Program-made: the position numbers and the translations under genes
Part shown: positions 53,201 to 63,752 of the stretch, piece after piece
Layout of the letters: each line of letters begins with the position of its first letter
How positions within the stretch are numbered: position 1 is the stretch's first letter
Source of the DNA: Anthracocystis setariae
Taxonomy: Eukaryota > Basidiomycota > Ustilaginomycetes > Ustilaginales > Ustilaginaceae
Direction: 5' to 3'
Assembly (NCBI GenBank): GCA_928724745.1
Contig: CAKMXJ010000002.1
Span: forward strand, 1,488,001-1,552,000
DNA length: 64,000 nt
The notes under the pieces: model-generated
Databases searched by the model: none
The model's input: the letters and a program-made list of their open reading frames with translations, nothing else
Told to the model about the DNA's origin: nothing

Positions 53201-54595
53201 CGTGACGTGTCTTCGAAGCAGCGCCGCGGAAAAGACGGTAGAGGCACTCGCTCGAACGCATCTTCGAGATCGGCGAGCCCAGTGAAGGGCAATTCGGCGA
53301 CGCTAGGGTTGCCCTCGATCTCCAACACTGTGCGACGACTTCTCACGCAGCTGAAAGATATGCACGATGTGCAGCAGATCGAGCAGAAGCAGCGTTGGGA
53401 CAGCTTCCTCGAGCGCAGACGTGTGCGACTGCAAGCAGCGTCGAGTGAAGTCAACGGTATCACTAGCGGCGGCGGCAGCAGCAGCAGCAGCAGCAGCACC
53501 AGCCTTCAGGCATCGGCCAGCACGGCGAAAGGGGTGCATGCGTCGAGTTCCAAGACCAAATCGCTGTTGGCCGGCGCGTTGTTCGGCGGTGGCCCGGCGG
53601 CGGAGGGTGCCAAGGCGCTCAGTTCGGCCGAAAAGGCACCCGAGGAAGACTGGTCGTCCGGCATGATCGGCGTGAACCGCATGGGCGATTCCAAGACGGG
53701 TAAAGAGGATTGGAAGGAGTTCCTGGCGTTGTGTCAGACGGGGATCCCGCTTTGCTACCGAGCGAGGATTTGGGCCGAATGCAGTGGTGCCAACGACATT
53801 GCTGAGCCGGGACGGTACCAGGAGCTGCTGTCGGATCATCAAGGCGAGACGAACGAATGTCTGACGCAAATCGATCTGGATGTGCACCGCACCATGCCGA
53901 CCAACATTTACTTTGGTGGAGATGGGCCTGGGGTGCCGAAGCTGCGTCGGTTGCTGGTGGCGTTCAGTTGGTACAATCCCAGCACGGGGTATTGTCAGGG
54001 TATGAACAATCTAGCCGCGACGTTGCTGTTGACGCATGCGACCGAGGAGGAGGCGTTTTGGGTGCTGGTGTGTCTGATCGAAAAGATCCTTCCTAGCGAA
54101 TACTACACTTGGCATCTGCTGGTTTCGCAAGCGGATCAACGCGTGCTGATCGAACTCGTTAGCGAGCACATGCCTCAACTGCATGCGCATATTGTCGAGC
54201 TAGGGGTGGATCTTGCCGCAATCACGTTTGCATGGTTCCTGTCGCTGTATACCGACTGTCTTCCCGTGGAGACGCTGTTCCGGGTTTGGGATGTCATGTT
54301 CGTCGAAGGTATGGTCATCCTTTTCCGCGTCGCCATGGGCATCCTCCAATTGTACGAGACGGAACTTCTCGCAACCACCTCAGCCTCATCGTTCTACGCC
54401 TTGATCCATTCGCTTACAGCAAGGCTGTTCAATATCGATAAACTCATCCACCTCGCTTGCACCCAGCTCAAAACAAACATTCGATACGCAAACATCCTTG
54501 AAAAACGTCAAAGACACGTCATCGCCCTCTCCGAAGAACTAGGTCTATACCTCGCCCATTCCCCTCCACAAGCTGCCACCTCCACCACGGACTAA
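50276..54595 (+). CDS. TBC-domain Rab GTPase-activating protein
   Basis: 1439 residues from the ATG at 50276 (MASPMRAADLNKAHPLF). The first ~1000 residues are mostly Ser/Pro/Ala-rich and disordered, with one predicted coiled coil around 285-345 (QLTKALSRTLAEAHSELNRL). The TBC domain occupies about residues 1150-1400: GIPLCYRARIWAECSG, the arginine-finger motif IDLDVHR (IxxDxxR), YNPSTGYCQGMNNLAATLLL with the glutamine finger, LPVETLFRVWDVMFVEGM, and IHSLTARLF. TBC proteins speed GTP hydrolysis by Rab GTPases in membrane traffic. Both catalytic fingers are present, so it should be active. The target Rab cannot be told from sequence. A Ser run comes from an AGC repeat near 53467-53500. Confidence 0.93.
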   Translation: MASPMRAADLNKAHPLFSGESPTKSPGPTSLVNRPIWGQRKAAHVDYSADPASAIHRRAVSRAPSYNHGAGSSSSGPTTVEDDVFYSRTPVSADSPVADHENTQANTSYIPRTSRVSSYDLQFDDAEEVSLPDDSLFGRPSSPQLFDRELPAPRPIRSLATAVASPDQTPMPKQRHHRPSSHSSRRDGAMSPSNGQSGRSPSTSRSRPSTADRINAVQEGAHHFEFPADWLQQLHKLDDADLDSALAGPIPRPVSSKPPRESTPVRSSSPGKLRSAKAQSYAVQLTKALSRTLAEAHSELNRLREAMVQEQAQHAQAIEHLQQRTESREAALTSLCLEHGIKQGEIHRSLLRAPVLDAEVLKRKRMAEQQQSLAQEKNGIEPPADRHDRALPESLQEAMLDDLEGVANTSQVAPSPSLKPASIHSLVDSKPQRSPSIRSHNTAASADAALAHRQRRKSLSISIASTRDKDVDDRSLKSSAASISESVSASPTARHRPGALRISPQPPASPQSVKNSKSPRVASSPHARSASSSTSGALGDWASSLLPWSGGGASRKAAPSTAPSMVKATSPGRQEMAQSAAEAAGKRSVSASKGSKAASASTFARAFGRYTRSSPTPEIPPTVKQPNVTRLPDTYQFDRGDQPGSVSRGDKSAILGAPSPRPPSAAVELEPILPNDAAPPTLVRRKKKSRKSGSSLAGLGISSSNSSDVEGHANTAKSTDGLNLDDAATGTPTSDKKKRAGRLSTLDEEESSGDEFEVYGGKAPVPGFTKMTESSTAGAAAADSSVVIRPELAADSDTDSEIEEEFQVLTDRYGFIYNPTDADIRLLRQARKASAPAPATLTGIKVGIRARGGTDSQSEDDKNDPDLNTADSSDDELDLSRAAIPKASTASQVDHNDLVLTRSSRATSPSPSTGATSAMEASTSDDGNAADSASVQAKRSKRRSNLLSVPDSKPVQAEVLPVSAISKLSTSPSARRDVSSKQRRGKDGRGTRSNASSRSASPVKGNSATLGLPSISNTVRRLLTQLKDMHDVQQIEQKQRWDSFLERRRVRLQAASSEVNGITSGGGSSSSSSSTSLQASASTAKGVHASSSKTKSLLAGALFGGGPAAEGAKALSSAEKAPEEDWSSGMIGVNRMGDSKTGKEDWKEFLALCQTGIPLCYRARIWAECSGANDIAEPGRYQELLSDHQGETNECLTQIDLDVHRTMPTNIYFGGDGPGVPKLRRLLVAFSWYNPSTGYCQGMNNLAATLLLTHATEEEAFWVLVCLIEKILPSEYYTWHLLVSQADQRVLIELVSEHMPQLHAHIVELGVDLAAITFAWFLSLYTDCLPVETLFRVWDVMFVEGMVILFRVAMGILQLYETELLATTSASSFYALIHSLTARLFNIDKLIHLACTQLKTNIRYANILEKRQRHVIALSEELGLYLAHSPPQAATSTTD

Positions 54596-54667
54596 GAGAC
54601 AACATTATTCATCGCTAAGTTAGTAATCACCCCAAACACCGCTGAAATTGGCAGGCATGAAAAGAAA

Positions 54668-54670
<3 letters not shown>

Positions 54671-54715
<45 letters not shown>
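54671..54715. repeat. Poly-T run of 45
   Basis: An uninterrupted T run between two convergent genes. On the minus strand it is an A run about 28 nt after the stop of the reductase gene. Confidence 0.95.
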
Positions 54716-54718
<3 letters not shown>

Positions 54719-54743
54719 TGCCCTCTCTGACTCTGACTGGCGA

Positions 54744-55742
54744 TTAGTGGTTGAGGGGGAGAATATGCGGGAGGGGGCCTTGGGGGATGATGCGGTGCGG
54801 ATTGATATTGGTATGACTTTGAAAGTAGTGAGCCTTGATGCTGTCGAAGTCGGTTGTGTCTTTGAAAGCGGCGGGCGAGTTCCAGTAAAGATTCTGCATC
54901 CACCTGTTGATGTGGGGGTAGCCGTCGCGGATGGTGCGATGGTTGCACTTGAAGTGGGTAAAGTAGACGGGATCGAATCGGATGATGGTGGTAAACAACC
55001 TGATATCAGCCTCAGTGAGCTTGTTGGCGTAAAGGTAGGTGCGACCGTCTTGGAGCATTTTCTCGACTCGGTCGAGCGACTTGAACAATGGACCGACGTT
55101 GGCTTCGTACGCTTGTTGCGTGGTAGCAAATCCGCACTTGTAGACGCCGTTGTTGATGTCAGGGTAGACCCATTCGTGGAATGCATCGATCTCTTTGCGA
55201 TGTTCCTCGGGATAGTACGTGACGCCGCGATGCTCTTCGGGCAGGAACTCGTCAAAGGCGTAGTTGAGGTTACGAATCACTTCGGACGACTCGTTGTTGA
55301 CAATCGTGTTGAGCTTGGTGTCCCAGATGATGGGCACGGTGCAACGCTGCGAGTAGTTGGGATCAGCGGTAAAGTAGAGTTCACGAATGCGCTTCTTGTC
55401 TTCGTGACCGGGAATGCGACAGCCGGTACCGTGGACGGTCTTGATGCCCTTGGGCTCTTCGTAAGGGACGAAAGTCCAACCTTCAGGACCCAGGAGCGAA
55501 TCAACAACGCTGACGGGAAGCAAATCGGGAACCTTGTCGATGCCTTTGAGCTTACGAACAATCAAGGCTCGATGAGCCCAGGGACAGGCGAGCGCAACCA
55601 CGAGATGGTAGCGACCCACTTCGGGCTGATGCTTGCCACCCTTTTCGATGCTCGAGCGGAACGTAGATTCCTGACGACGGAAGTGGCCGTCTTTGTTGGA
55701 CCAATCGGCCGAGCCGTCCTTCTTAGAATCGTCGGCGGCCAT
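54744..55742 (-). CDS. Glutathionyl-hydroquinone reductase (Xi-class GST, Ecm4/Gto type)
   Basis: From the ATG at 55742 (MAADDSKKDGSADWSNKDG) the protein is 332 residues. Family marks are FRSSIEKGGKHQPEVGRYHL, the active-site CPWAHRALIVRKLKGI (catalytic Cys in CPWA), VPIIWDTKLNTIVNNESSEV and LTEADIRLFTTIIRFDPVYF. It reduces glutathionyl-quinones and mixed disulfides using glutathione. In-frame sequence upstream, back to 55913 (LLRTAVPRLASSLTLRTITT, CSRRRTLSTSATT), looks like a mitochondrial presequence but holds no ATG, only TTG at 55913 and ACG before it. A mitochondrial form by non-AUG start or an upstream exon is possible. It lies in tandem with the trehalase gene. Confidence 0.93.
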   Translation of the reverse strand: MAADDSKKDGSADWSNKDGHFRRQESTFRSSIEKGGKHQPEVGRYHLVVALACPWAHRALIVRKLKGIDKVPDLLPVSVVDSLLGPEGWTFVPYEEPKGIKTVHGTGCRIPGHEDKKRIRELYFTADPNYSQRCTVPIIWDTKLNTIVNNESSEVIRNLNYAFDEFLPEEHRGVTYYPEEHRKEIDAFHEWVYPDINNGVYKCGFATTQQAYEANVGPLFKSLDRVEKMLQDGRTYLYANKLTEADIRLFTTIIRFDPVYFTHFKCNHRTIRDGYPHINRWMQNLYWNSPAAFKDTTDFDSIKAHYFQSHTNINPHRIIPQGPLPHILPLNH

Positions 55743-55913
55743 TTTGGAGAGTGAGAATGCGGTTGTTGCAGAGGTGCTCAAGGTGCGACGGCGGGAACAG
55801 GAGGTTTCGAGCTTGGGATGGAAACGGGCGGTTGTGATGGTGCGGAGCGTGAGGGATGATGCCAGTCTGGGGACGGCGGTCCTGAGGAGCGATTGAGCGA
55901 GTATGTCGGGCAA

Positions 55914-56147
55914 CGTAAGCTGGTAGCGTGAGTACGGATGGAAGGATGTTGAGAGTTTCTGGCCGGAAGGATTTCAAGGATGGCAGACTTTATAAGCAAA
56001 GCATCTAGGGTTCATTGACGCCACGATGCTTTATGACCGATAGGCCCGTGCATGACGTACTGTATAGGACACCGGATTTTTCAACGTGGCTTGTCTCCGG
56101 ACGGATGTCCCGCAAAGTAGCCGCCCAGGCACAACTGTCAGCTTGCA

Positions 56148-56183
<36 letters not shown>

Positions 56184-56376
56184 CTCCCGAGACATCAGTC
56201 GGTAAAATCCGAACATGATTCACCGCAGCAACTCAACCTTAGTTGCACAGCCTTCTCAAAGTTAAAGTGCGCATCTTGTCCCGGTCAATCGCATCACACC
56301 AAAAGCGTAGACCAGCAAATCAAATGTAACAATTGTGACGAGCGAGTACATCAAGCCCAAAAGGAAACCGAATGAA
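55914..56376. promoter_or_regulatory. Intergenic region with a 30-T run
   Basis: This lies between the trehalase stop and the reductase gene. It has a run of 30 T at 56152-56181. It probably contains the reductase promoter (TATAAA-like TTATAAAG on minus near 55990). Confidence 0.5.
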
Positions 56377-59037
56377 TCATTGACGGCGAACATTGAAAAA
56401 CTCGTCAGGGTGTTGAAGCGCCGCCACGGCACGACGCTGATGAGTGGTCAGGAAAGTGAGACCGACCTGGAAACTAGCGTTCATCCAGCCGAAACCCTCG
56501 CGAGGAACGCACTTAAAGTCGAGACCCTGGTTGCCGTACTCGGCATCCACCATGTGCGAGAGCGCGACGGCGTCAAACTTTTCAGGCACAGTTCCGTTGA
56601 AGTCGACAAAAGCGATGGTCATCATGTACAACCATCGGTACGCGAGGCGGCGCGCTTCTTCTAGGTATCCGTATCGCTCAAGACCGACCCATGCAAGCAC
56701 GTTGTGTGGAACCCATGCGTACGGGTAGTCCCACTGACGATTAGGGCGGTCCAGAGTGATCTTACCGCGAGAATCTTCCGTACCGGACACGAGACCGCCT
56801 TGCTCTTCGAAACGCTTCAGAGACTTGCTAACAAGTTTGGCGGCTTGGTCCTCGGACGCCATGCCAGCCCACATGGCCCAGAACGATGTGACACTCTCGT
56901 ACACAATGGGCTCCTCCAGCCTCGTGTTGTAGTCAAAGTACAGACCCATACCATCGTTCCACAAGTACTTGTCCACCTGCGCTTTGCGATGAGCAGCTCG
57001 CGCAAACCACTCGGCACTGGTCTGCGGCGTGGCGATACTGCTCGAAGGCTTTTCGGCAGTTTTGCCATCCTTGAGCATGGAGGGTGGCAAGGGACCGTGA
57101 AGCAGAAAGTCGTCCTCCAACTCGAGCTTGTCATCAAACACCTCCCGGATGGCGGTGGCGATGTCGACCTCGTATTTGTACAGCAAAGCGTTGAGGTCGA
57201 TGGTGGCGAGGTCAGCGCAGACTCGCTCGAATCTGTAGGTGGTATCGTGGCCCGACTCTCGCACAGCACGGTCGTGCATAAAGTAGACGTCGAGCTCGGG
57301 CTCCTTGATGACGCCATGGTTGTACTTGCGAGTGAACTCGTTGACACTGCAACCGTGCTTTTCGGCGTAGGGACGGAGGATGTGAGTGAAGTGCGAAGCT
57401 TCTGTCTCGGGCGGAACACCAAGGCCCTCGGGGCGGTAGCGCGAGAGCCAAGATTTTTCATCGAATCGAGGCTTGTTCATCCAGACGGTGTGATACTCTT
57501 TGATGGCGGCCTGGATGGCCCTGCGGAGCCACTCCTTGTTGTCGGCCTCGTCTGCCGGGTCGAGACGCGAATAGACTTGGAGCGCCATGTCGGTGAGGAA
57601 GGGAGGCTGAGCACGCATGAGGTAGTAGGTACGATTGCCGTTGAGGATCTTGCCGTAGTGCTTGATCTCAAAGATAAAGTGGTCGACCATGCCCTTGGCA
57701 AGATCCACGAGGTTGTCAACGACCAGACCAAGTGCGATAAAGTAACTGTCCCAGTTGTAGAGTTCGTTGAATCGGGCACCGGGCACGACGAACGGAATGC
57801 CCTTGAGCCCCTTTTTGTCGCCAGTGACGGGGTCGATGTCGTGCTTCATGGCGAGAGCAAGGAGGCCGGGCTTATCGTTGAGGTCGCGGGTGTATTCGGG
57901 AGTGATGTTGGCGGGGAGAGCCTCTACGGAGAGGTTGAGGGAAGGTCGGTCTTGCGCCACCTTCTGATAGTATTGAAGCATCTCGGTCTCGGAAGCGGGA
58001 ACATAGATGCGAGGATTTTGGGATTTGCTGCGGTTTTTTGGGTCGGAGAGGATGGCATCCAAGCCATCACCGTCGATGCGGCGGGTGAGGTTGTGCCAGA
58101 AAGTTTGGCTAATCATTCGCGAGAGACGGTCAACGGGATTTTCGGTGAGACGTGCTTCGTCCAAGACGATGCGCTTGCGACCGTGCTCACGAGCGAGGTC
58201 CAGCTCTTGAAGCAGATTAGAGAGCATGTAGGTACCACGAATGTCGAAGCCTTTGTAGCCGTTGCTGGTGGCGGTGCCGAGGGTGAGCATCTTGGGACCG
58301 CTATCGGTGATGCAAATCTGAAAGTTGCCGTCGGTATCTTCTTGCTCGAGCACGAGACGCATGGTTTCCTCGACATCGACGATGAAGCGTCGTGGTTCGT
58401 CTGGGACGGCATCGTGGCTCAAACGTCGAGAGAGGATGACGGGATCATCGTTCATCCTTTGAGGTCTTCGCTTCTGCTGACCGAGAGAGTAGGTGCGCCT
58501 GAGACCGGGAGCGCGGCGGGTGGAGTGGGAGTGGTATTGTTCATGGTCAGCGTCGTGGGTTTCATCGAGAGCGGAGGAGCCATCGTCGATACCTGCAGCG
58601 AGCAGGACAGCCCTCTCCTGGTCCTCACCGTAAGCTTTGTCCGGATCGGGGAGGTCTCCACGGTGAGGAGTGTATTTGGCGCCTCCAACGACTCCAAGCG
58701 CGGCAGGTGCGACAGGTGCGGCAGGTGTGCTGGAATCGGATCGAGGACCTCGCTGGGCTCTTGGGGTGGGAGCACCGTTGCTGGCGCTGCTAGATGCGGA
58801 TGCAGCTGCGGCCGTAGCGTTTAAGTTGCGGAGGGTAGAAAGGTCTGCGTTGGCGTTGGCGTCGGACGAAGTGCGGTTCATGCTGAGCTTGCGCATGTGT
58901 TGTGCGAGCGAGCGAAGTTGAGCACCGTGGTGGTCTTGGTCGGCCTCGTCATAGTATCCGGGAGTATTTTGATTCTTTGTAAAGGGGTTGGGAGAGCGCA
59001 AGGCATCTTGCTGCTGGTGATTGTCGCTGGCCGACAT
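56377..59037 (-). CDS. NTH1: Neutral trehalase (GH37)
   Basis: 886 residues from the ATG at 59037 ([19 protein letters not shown]). It hydrolyses cytosolic trehalose to two glucoses. The N-terminus carries [18 protein letters not shown] (about residue 180), the PKA-type site that activates fungal neutral trehalases through 14-3-3. A calcium-binding-like [18 protein letters not shown] follows. Catalytic-domain signatures are [20 protein letters not shown] and [19 protein letters not shown], both close to the PROSITE trehalase patterns. SMSRM-type and [20 protein letters not shown] segments also match. The regulatory N-terminus is longer than in yeast Nth1 and rich in Ala/Ser. cAMP/PKA control is expected from the motif. 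Confidence 0.97.
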   Translation of the reverse strand: MSASDNHQQQDALRSPNPFTKNQNTPGYYDEADQDHHGAQLRSLAQHMRKLSMNRTSSDANANADLSTLRNLNATAAAASASSSASNGAPTPRAQRGPRSDSSTPAAPVAPAALGVVGGAKYTPHRGDLPDPDKAYGEDQERAVLLAAGIDDGSSALDETHDADHEQYHSHSTRRAPGLRRTYSLGQQKRRPQRMNDDPVILSRRLSHDAVPDEPRRFIVDVEETMRLVLEQEDTDGNFQICITDSGPKMLTLGTATSNGYKGFDIRGTYMLSNLLQELDLAREHGRKRIVLDEARLTENPVDRLSRMISQTFWHNLTRRIDGDGLDAILSDPKNRSKSQNPRIYVPASETEMLQYYQKVAQDRPSLNLSVEALPANITPEYTRDLNDKPGLLALAMKHDIDPVTGDKKGLKGIPFVVPGARFNELYNWDSYFIALGLVVDNLVDLAKGMVDHFIFEIKHYGKILNGNRTYYLMRAQPPFLTDMALQVYSRLDPADEADNKEWLRRAIQAAIKEYHTVWMNKPRFDEKSWLSRYRPEGLGVPPETEASHFTHILRPYAEKHGCSVNEFTRKYNHGVIKEPELDVYFMHDRAVRESGHDTTYRFERVCADLATIDLNALLYKYEVDIATAIREVFDDKLELEDDFLLHGPLPPSMLKDGKTAEKPSSSIATPQTSAEWFARAAHRKAQVDKYLWNDGMGLYFDYNTRLEEPIVYESVTSFWAMWAGMASEDQAAKLVSKSLKRFEEQGGLVSGTEDSRGKITLDRPNRQWDYPYAWVPHNVLAWVGLERYGYLEEARRLAYRWLYMMTIAFVDFNGTVPEKFDAVALSHMVDAEYGNQGLDFKCVPREGFGWMNASFQVGLTFLTTHQRRAVAALQHPDEFFNVRRQ

Positions 59038-61174
59038 GTTGTATCAAGGGAGAAGTTTATGGCGTGTCGCTGTGGACAGCGTGCAAGCTGGGGGTTGATT
59101 CTAGCTGGCTTTTGAGGAGGAAGTTCGAGTTCGGAGTGAGGACAAGAGGGTATCGTCCAAAGGCTCGAGTGGAAGAGAGGAAGGATGTTTATGACCAAGG
59201 TATAAAGACAAAAGATGAATGCGAGGCTATTCAAGCGTGCTGAGTGTAAGAGCGAGAGAAAGATTGCGTTACTAGCGGGGCGCACAGTTTGGGTCAAGTA
59301 AGTGTTTTTTTTTTGTGTATTGCTGCAGTGTTATGTATATCACAACTCACTCACTCTGTTCAAATCTGAAACGCCGCAAAGACGAAACGCTCAGACGGCG
59401 AAAAATCCCGCGAGGCGAGGCGAGGCGAAAAGGCTGTGTGTGCACACACACACACACACACGCACCAAGCACGCACGCTTGGGCCACATCGCTTGGCTGC
59501 CATTCTGCTGTTTAAGTACCGTATTTGAGCATTTTACCCCACAGGTTATCGATATCAACAGTGTAGTAGTATAGTTTATTTGGGTTTCGTTGCCTTGGAT
59601 TTGCGGCGTCTTGTCGACGTTGAGCTTCTCGGCGACGGGACAAATGTGAAAAGTATCGTATGCATAACCTCATACTCAGCCGGCAGTAGTCAAGTGTACT
59701 TATTCCTTTTTGCAGAATTTAACGCGATTCTTGACTAGTTTCCGTGAAAGTTGCACATAACGTGAAAATTGCACATAACAAGATTCTTGCCTTTATAACG
59801 CAACTTTGAACTTCATAACCTGATGTCTGCCAAAGTCATAGCGTGAAATTTGCTTCCATAGTGTGACTAGCCAGCATCTGAGCTGCTCTATGCAGGCCAA
59901 CAGGCAATGCTGACTAATCTACTGAATACAGACTTCACGCTATGGCAGCAAATTTCACGCTATGACTTTGGCAGACATCAGGTTATGAAGTTCAAAGTTG
60001 CGTTATAAAGGCAAGAATCTTGTTATGAAAGCTTGCAAAATCACGGAAATTACTAAAAAATCGCGTTAAATTCTGCAAAAAGGAATATTGTACTTGTACA
60101 GTATTGCACAACACCAAGATCGACCGAGCTTCCTCCGTAAAACGTATCTCCGCTATCGGCATCATAGCCCACCCCGCACTGCAAGATCTTTGCCACACTC
60201 TTTCTCTAGTTGCTCCGTCATGTTGTTAGAAATATCAATACGCCGACTTTTCTTTCTCGGTCGACAATAGCGTCGGCCGGACTTTCAATCGCGTCATGTG
60301 AAGCAATTCCAGTTTCTGGGTTGCGTCACATGAGAAAGTTTTTCATTCTAGTTTTTCACTCCCAAAAGTATCCCTATAGCGTAGCCTCGACAGTATAAAT
60401 GACCACCCAGGTCTTCATGTCTTGTAGAATAGTCTCCTCATCCACGAATATACTCAAGACTGCGTCGAGGTTGCCACATCTTTTTGACAATTGTGCGATT
60501 ACTTTGACTCGACTACTGCACCGAACAAAAAGGATAATTAATTCTTTTACATGTTACCGTCGATCCGAGTGCAGCATTCATCCATGGCACTTTCTATGGA
60601 ATCGTTCGTGCACCGGCTCATGCCATGCCGTTCCTCCCGCTGATGCAAAACTTTTATTTTCTTTCTTGCCCCTCTGACCACCTGAGTATTTCTCCGCAAG
60701 GTCAAACTGAATTCGTGACAAGCCAGTCCGAGGTCGGCGGCAACTACAGCGGGGCTCAAAGATCCAAAATGTCCAAATCCGAGTCACATCACTCCAATGA
60801 ACCACATGCGCTCACTCAGTTCACTCACGTCGCATTCATCGATAGCAAACGTGGCAAAACCCCGTCCTTCCCCACCCCACCCCCCACACACACTCGCTTG
60901 TTGCCCCGTGCCGAGCCATGCAGCAAGCATCCTAGCCATATCCGCATCGATGCGTGCCGCGGATCTCGTTCTAATCAACCGACCGGCAATGCAATGTCCA
61001 CGCCGACAGGACTTCATAGATCGTTGTCAGATCAGCTGGTAGCCAAGATCAATCATCGCCAAGATTCATGGGTGCGTCTCACTCGCTCGCTCATGCGCCA
61101 ACCCACATCAACACATTTGGCACGACCGACAATGATGAACGATCGAAATAGCGCCATTAAAATTGACCGAGCAC
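59038..61174. other. 2.1-kb gene-free stretch with a foldback element
   Basis: No gene was recognised. It holds a short CA microsatellite (about 59443-59461), three GAGGC units at about 59411-59427, and the foldback element at 59702-60089. The ORF at 60625-61269 overlaps the 3' end of the acyltransferase gene and has no domain. Confidence 0.55.
59702..60089. mobile_element. 388-bp foldback (MITE-like) element
   Basis: Two arms of about 160 bp form an imperfect inverted repeat around a ~70-bp centre. The left arm begins ATTCCTTTTTGCAGAATTTA, and the right arm ends with its complement (TAAATTCTGCAAAAAGGAAT). Inner arm sequence such as CAACTTTGAACTTCATAACC and its complement also matches. GTACTT flanks both sides (59696-59701 and 60090-60095), as a possible target duplication. 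The left arm includes an 18-bp direct repeat (GTGAAARTTGCACATAAC). No ORF was seen, so it would be non-autonomous. Confidence 0.8.
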
Positions 61175-63752
61175 TCAGAGCTTGTGAGATTCAGTCGCTT
61201 CAGGAGGCGGTCCGCCTTGCTCGCAGATGCGTCGCATGTCTCCAAGAGCCTCGACAAGGCAATTGGTAAAGTTGGTCGTCGCACCGTTTTTCGACTCGAC
61301 TCCAAACTTGAGAAGCTGAGCCCCGGCCAAGTAGTTGATACCGTACGATTCGGTCGGATAACCCGTTCCGAATCCTGTGCCCGCAAATCGATCACCCGCG
61401 CTCAATCCACTCGTGCTAAGCCTCCAAGACTGAGACTCGCCAAACAGAGGGTCCGAGAACACCGCAGGAGTTTCGCCGTCTTCGGCACGCATCAACAGTC
61501 GCAGTCCCGTCATGTGGCGGTCAATGCCCTTTCCAGTCGAACTCTCCCGCGTCTGCGTGTTGTGCGATTTGGTCGCCGCAGTGAGAAGAGCGTAGAGCGT
61601 CTTGGCATCCTTGCCCTCGCGCACACCGCGCACGAAAGCATACGCCTCGTCACTAAACGATCGAATCACATCCGTACGTCCATGCTTGAACAGCCTCGTC
61701 GAAGCCGTCTCGTACGTCGACACCTGCTGTCCGTGCGCCTTGGCATACGCAAGCTGCAACGCCATCTGAAGGTACGCATCAGGACTGTGCTTGCCCACTT
61801 TTTTGATCCAATCCGCTCCATATTCGTCGTACCACAGCGTGCGGATATCCGACTCCTTGGCCGCCTGCAACGCCGCTTCTTGCGACTGCTCGATCGATTT
61901 GCGCGTCGACTCGTCCAACGCCCACTCGAGCTTTTTCCAACCGGCTGGCTCGTTGGCGCTGCTCAGTTCGACAGGCACGTTGGCGCCGGGAGGAGGGCAT
62001 GGCTCGGCAGCTGCAAAGTCACACAGAATCGAAGGGATCAAGGCGTCGCAAGGCGAGTGTTCCCCCATGATTCCAGCTCTTCCATTGGGCTCGACCACGA
62101 TGGTCAGCGCCTTGTCGAACCACCGGTTGTGTCCGCCTCGTCCAGCACCGCTGACATTGCGCGCCAGCGCATCCACCCAGACCGGCGTCGACTCGTGCGA
62201 AGGCGCAGGGTGTTCCGACGAGAGCGCCAGCACACTAGAGTCGAGCGATAGACACAGCAGACTGTCCTCGATCGAATTGATCGTCTTGCGGTTCACCGGC
62301 GAGACGCTAAGCAGGTGCTCTCGTGTCTGTGCAGAAGCAGCGAGCGCAACAAAGCGTAAGCTTGGTTGGTCAGTCAACAAAAGAATCAGAGTCGCACTTG
62401 AGCGCAAACGGAAGCACCTACCTGAGTCCACGTGTCTCGGTTGTCCGAGCTAAGCACACCCACACCGGCACCGTCAGCCTTTCTTGCATCGGCTACAATG
62501 TCCCAAAGTGCCTTTTCGATCGCATTGACGCCAAGCAAGGTTGCGTCCTTGCGCAGCACCTCGAGCTCGTAGTAGTTGTCACGAGCGATCACCGTAATGT
62601 GTCGCGATGGCGCAGGGTGTGGAGTGGCGGTGTTCCAATCGTGAGGAAGTGCGGGGATACGTGTGATTCCGAACAATCTGCGAGCGGGACGATTGAACCA
62701 GCGACCTTAAAGAGTCAGTTGGGAAAATGTTGGCAAAACAGCCGAGAACAAAGGAGGGCTAACGTCAGCAAGCTGCTCGTCACTCACCGTGTGTACTGGT
62801 GCATGCAGAACGCACCAGCTCGGGACGTGTCCGGCATGATGTCCTCGCTACGAGGAATCAATGTTAGCAAGGGCAAGGGAACAAGAAAACAAAGGCAAAG
62901 GAAAACGAGATGGTCAGCAAAACGGTCGTACGTCATAAGTAGGCCACCTCGCCTGTCCTGTCAGGGATACATACTCATCCAAACGCTTCTTGAACTGAAG
63001 GAATCGCGAAGTGAGCCATGCACCACGTCGGATACCCCAAGCGGCATCGTCCCAGTTTTGAGAACCGAGACCACGGATGGGGTAGGCGTCGTGACCCTTG
63101 TGCTCGCCGAGGTCTGTGGGCATGTTCTTGTCGTGGGTAAACATGAGCCACCAGTTGCTGTTGATCATCAGAGGCACGCGCCACTCATGGTAAGCCTTCT
63201 GCAACCACCATCGGTCGTCGAGCCAGTTGTTGTCGGTGGTACGGTCGACATCGATCAGTCGCTGCTGAAGCTTGTGGCCCAGACCACCTTGAGCGAGGAA
63301 TTCCTGGACCCACTGCTTGCGCTTGGCGAGCTCCTTGTCAGCAGTGGAGCCGTCCAACTTGCCCTGCTCTTCGAGCTGACGCAGGAAGGGCGAAAGAGAC
63401 TTGAGGTACTTTTCAAAAGTCTGCTCGAGTGTTGGCACGGGCAGACGAGGAAGGGTACGCTGCTGGCTGAACGTCTTGGGCTGAGTGCCCGGGGTACCGC
63501 GCCATGGTGTCAGAGCAAACATGGTGGGTGTGGTGGTGTGTAGCGTCCTTGTAGATGCAGTAAGGCGGGGGATTGCGACGATTGCGCTCGCAAGAAGTGG
63601 TCGAGAATTTGTAAGGCGGCTAGATTTGAGAAGCTGTGAAGGCAAAAAGAGAAGAAACACAGGCGGTGAGCTGTTGGATTGATCGACCTTCCATCTTGTA
63701 ATGAGAACGATCCACTTACCTCGAACCCTTTTCGTTGTCTGCTCAGCAACAT
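61175..63752 (-). CDS. CAT2: Carnitine O-acetyltransferase, 5 exons, two likely N-termini
   Basis: Exons on minus are 63752-63720, 63633-62975, 62847-62788, 62677-62422 and 62326-61175. All introns are GT-AG and the joins keep frame (719 residues). The first exon plus the start of the second give MLLSRQRKGFE followed by LLKSSRLTNSRPLLASA and TASTRTLHTTTPT, a clear mitochondrial presequence. The ATG at 63522 (MFALTPWRG) starts a 671-residue form without it. Core motifs are LPRLPVPTLEQTFEKYLKSL, VPLMINSNWWLMF, and the catalytic-His GEHSPCDALIPS. The protein ends ESHKL; HKL is a weak type-1 peroxisomal signal. It transfers acetyl groups between CoA and carnitine, shuttling acetyl units between peroxisomes and mitochondria. 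Yeast Cat2 is dual-targeted in the same way. Yat1/FacC-type paralogues are the alternative. Confidence 0.87.

Noticed and set aside
56704..58824. 706-aa plus-strand ORF under the trehalase gene
   Set aside because: Antisense shadow of a well-supported GH37 gene, with Val/Gly-rich, non-family sequence.
60625..61269. 214-aa plus-strand ORF
   Set aside because: Overlaps the 3' end of the acyltransferase on the other strand and shows no domain.
61163..62251. 362-aa plus-strand ORF under the acyltransferase
   Set aside because: Arg-rich antisense shadow of the catalytic exon.
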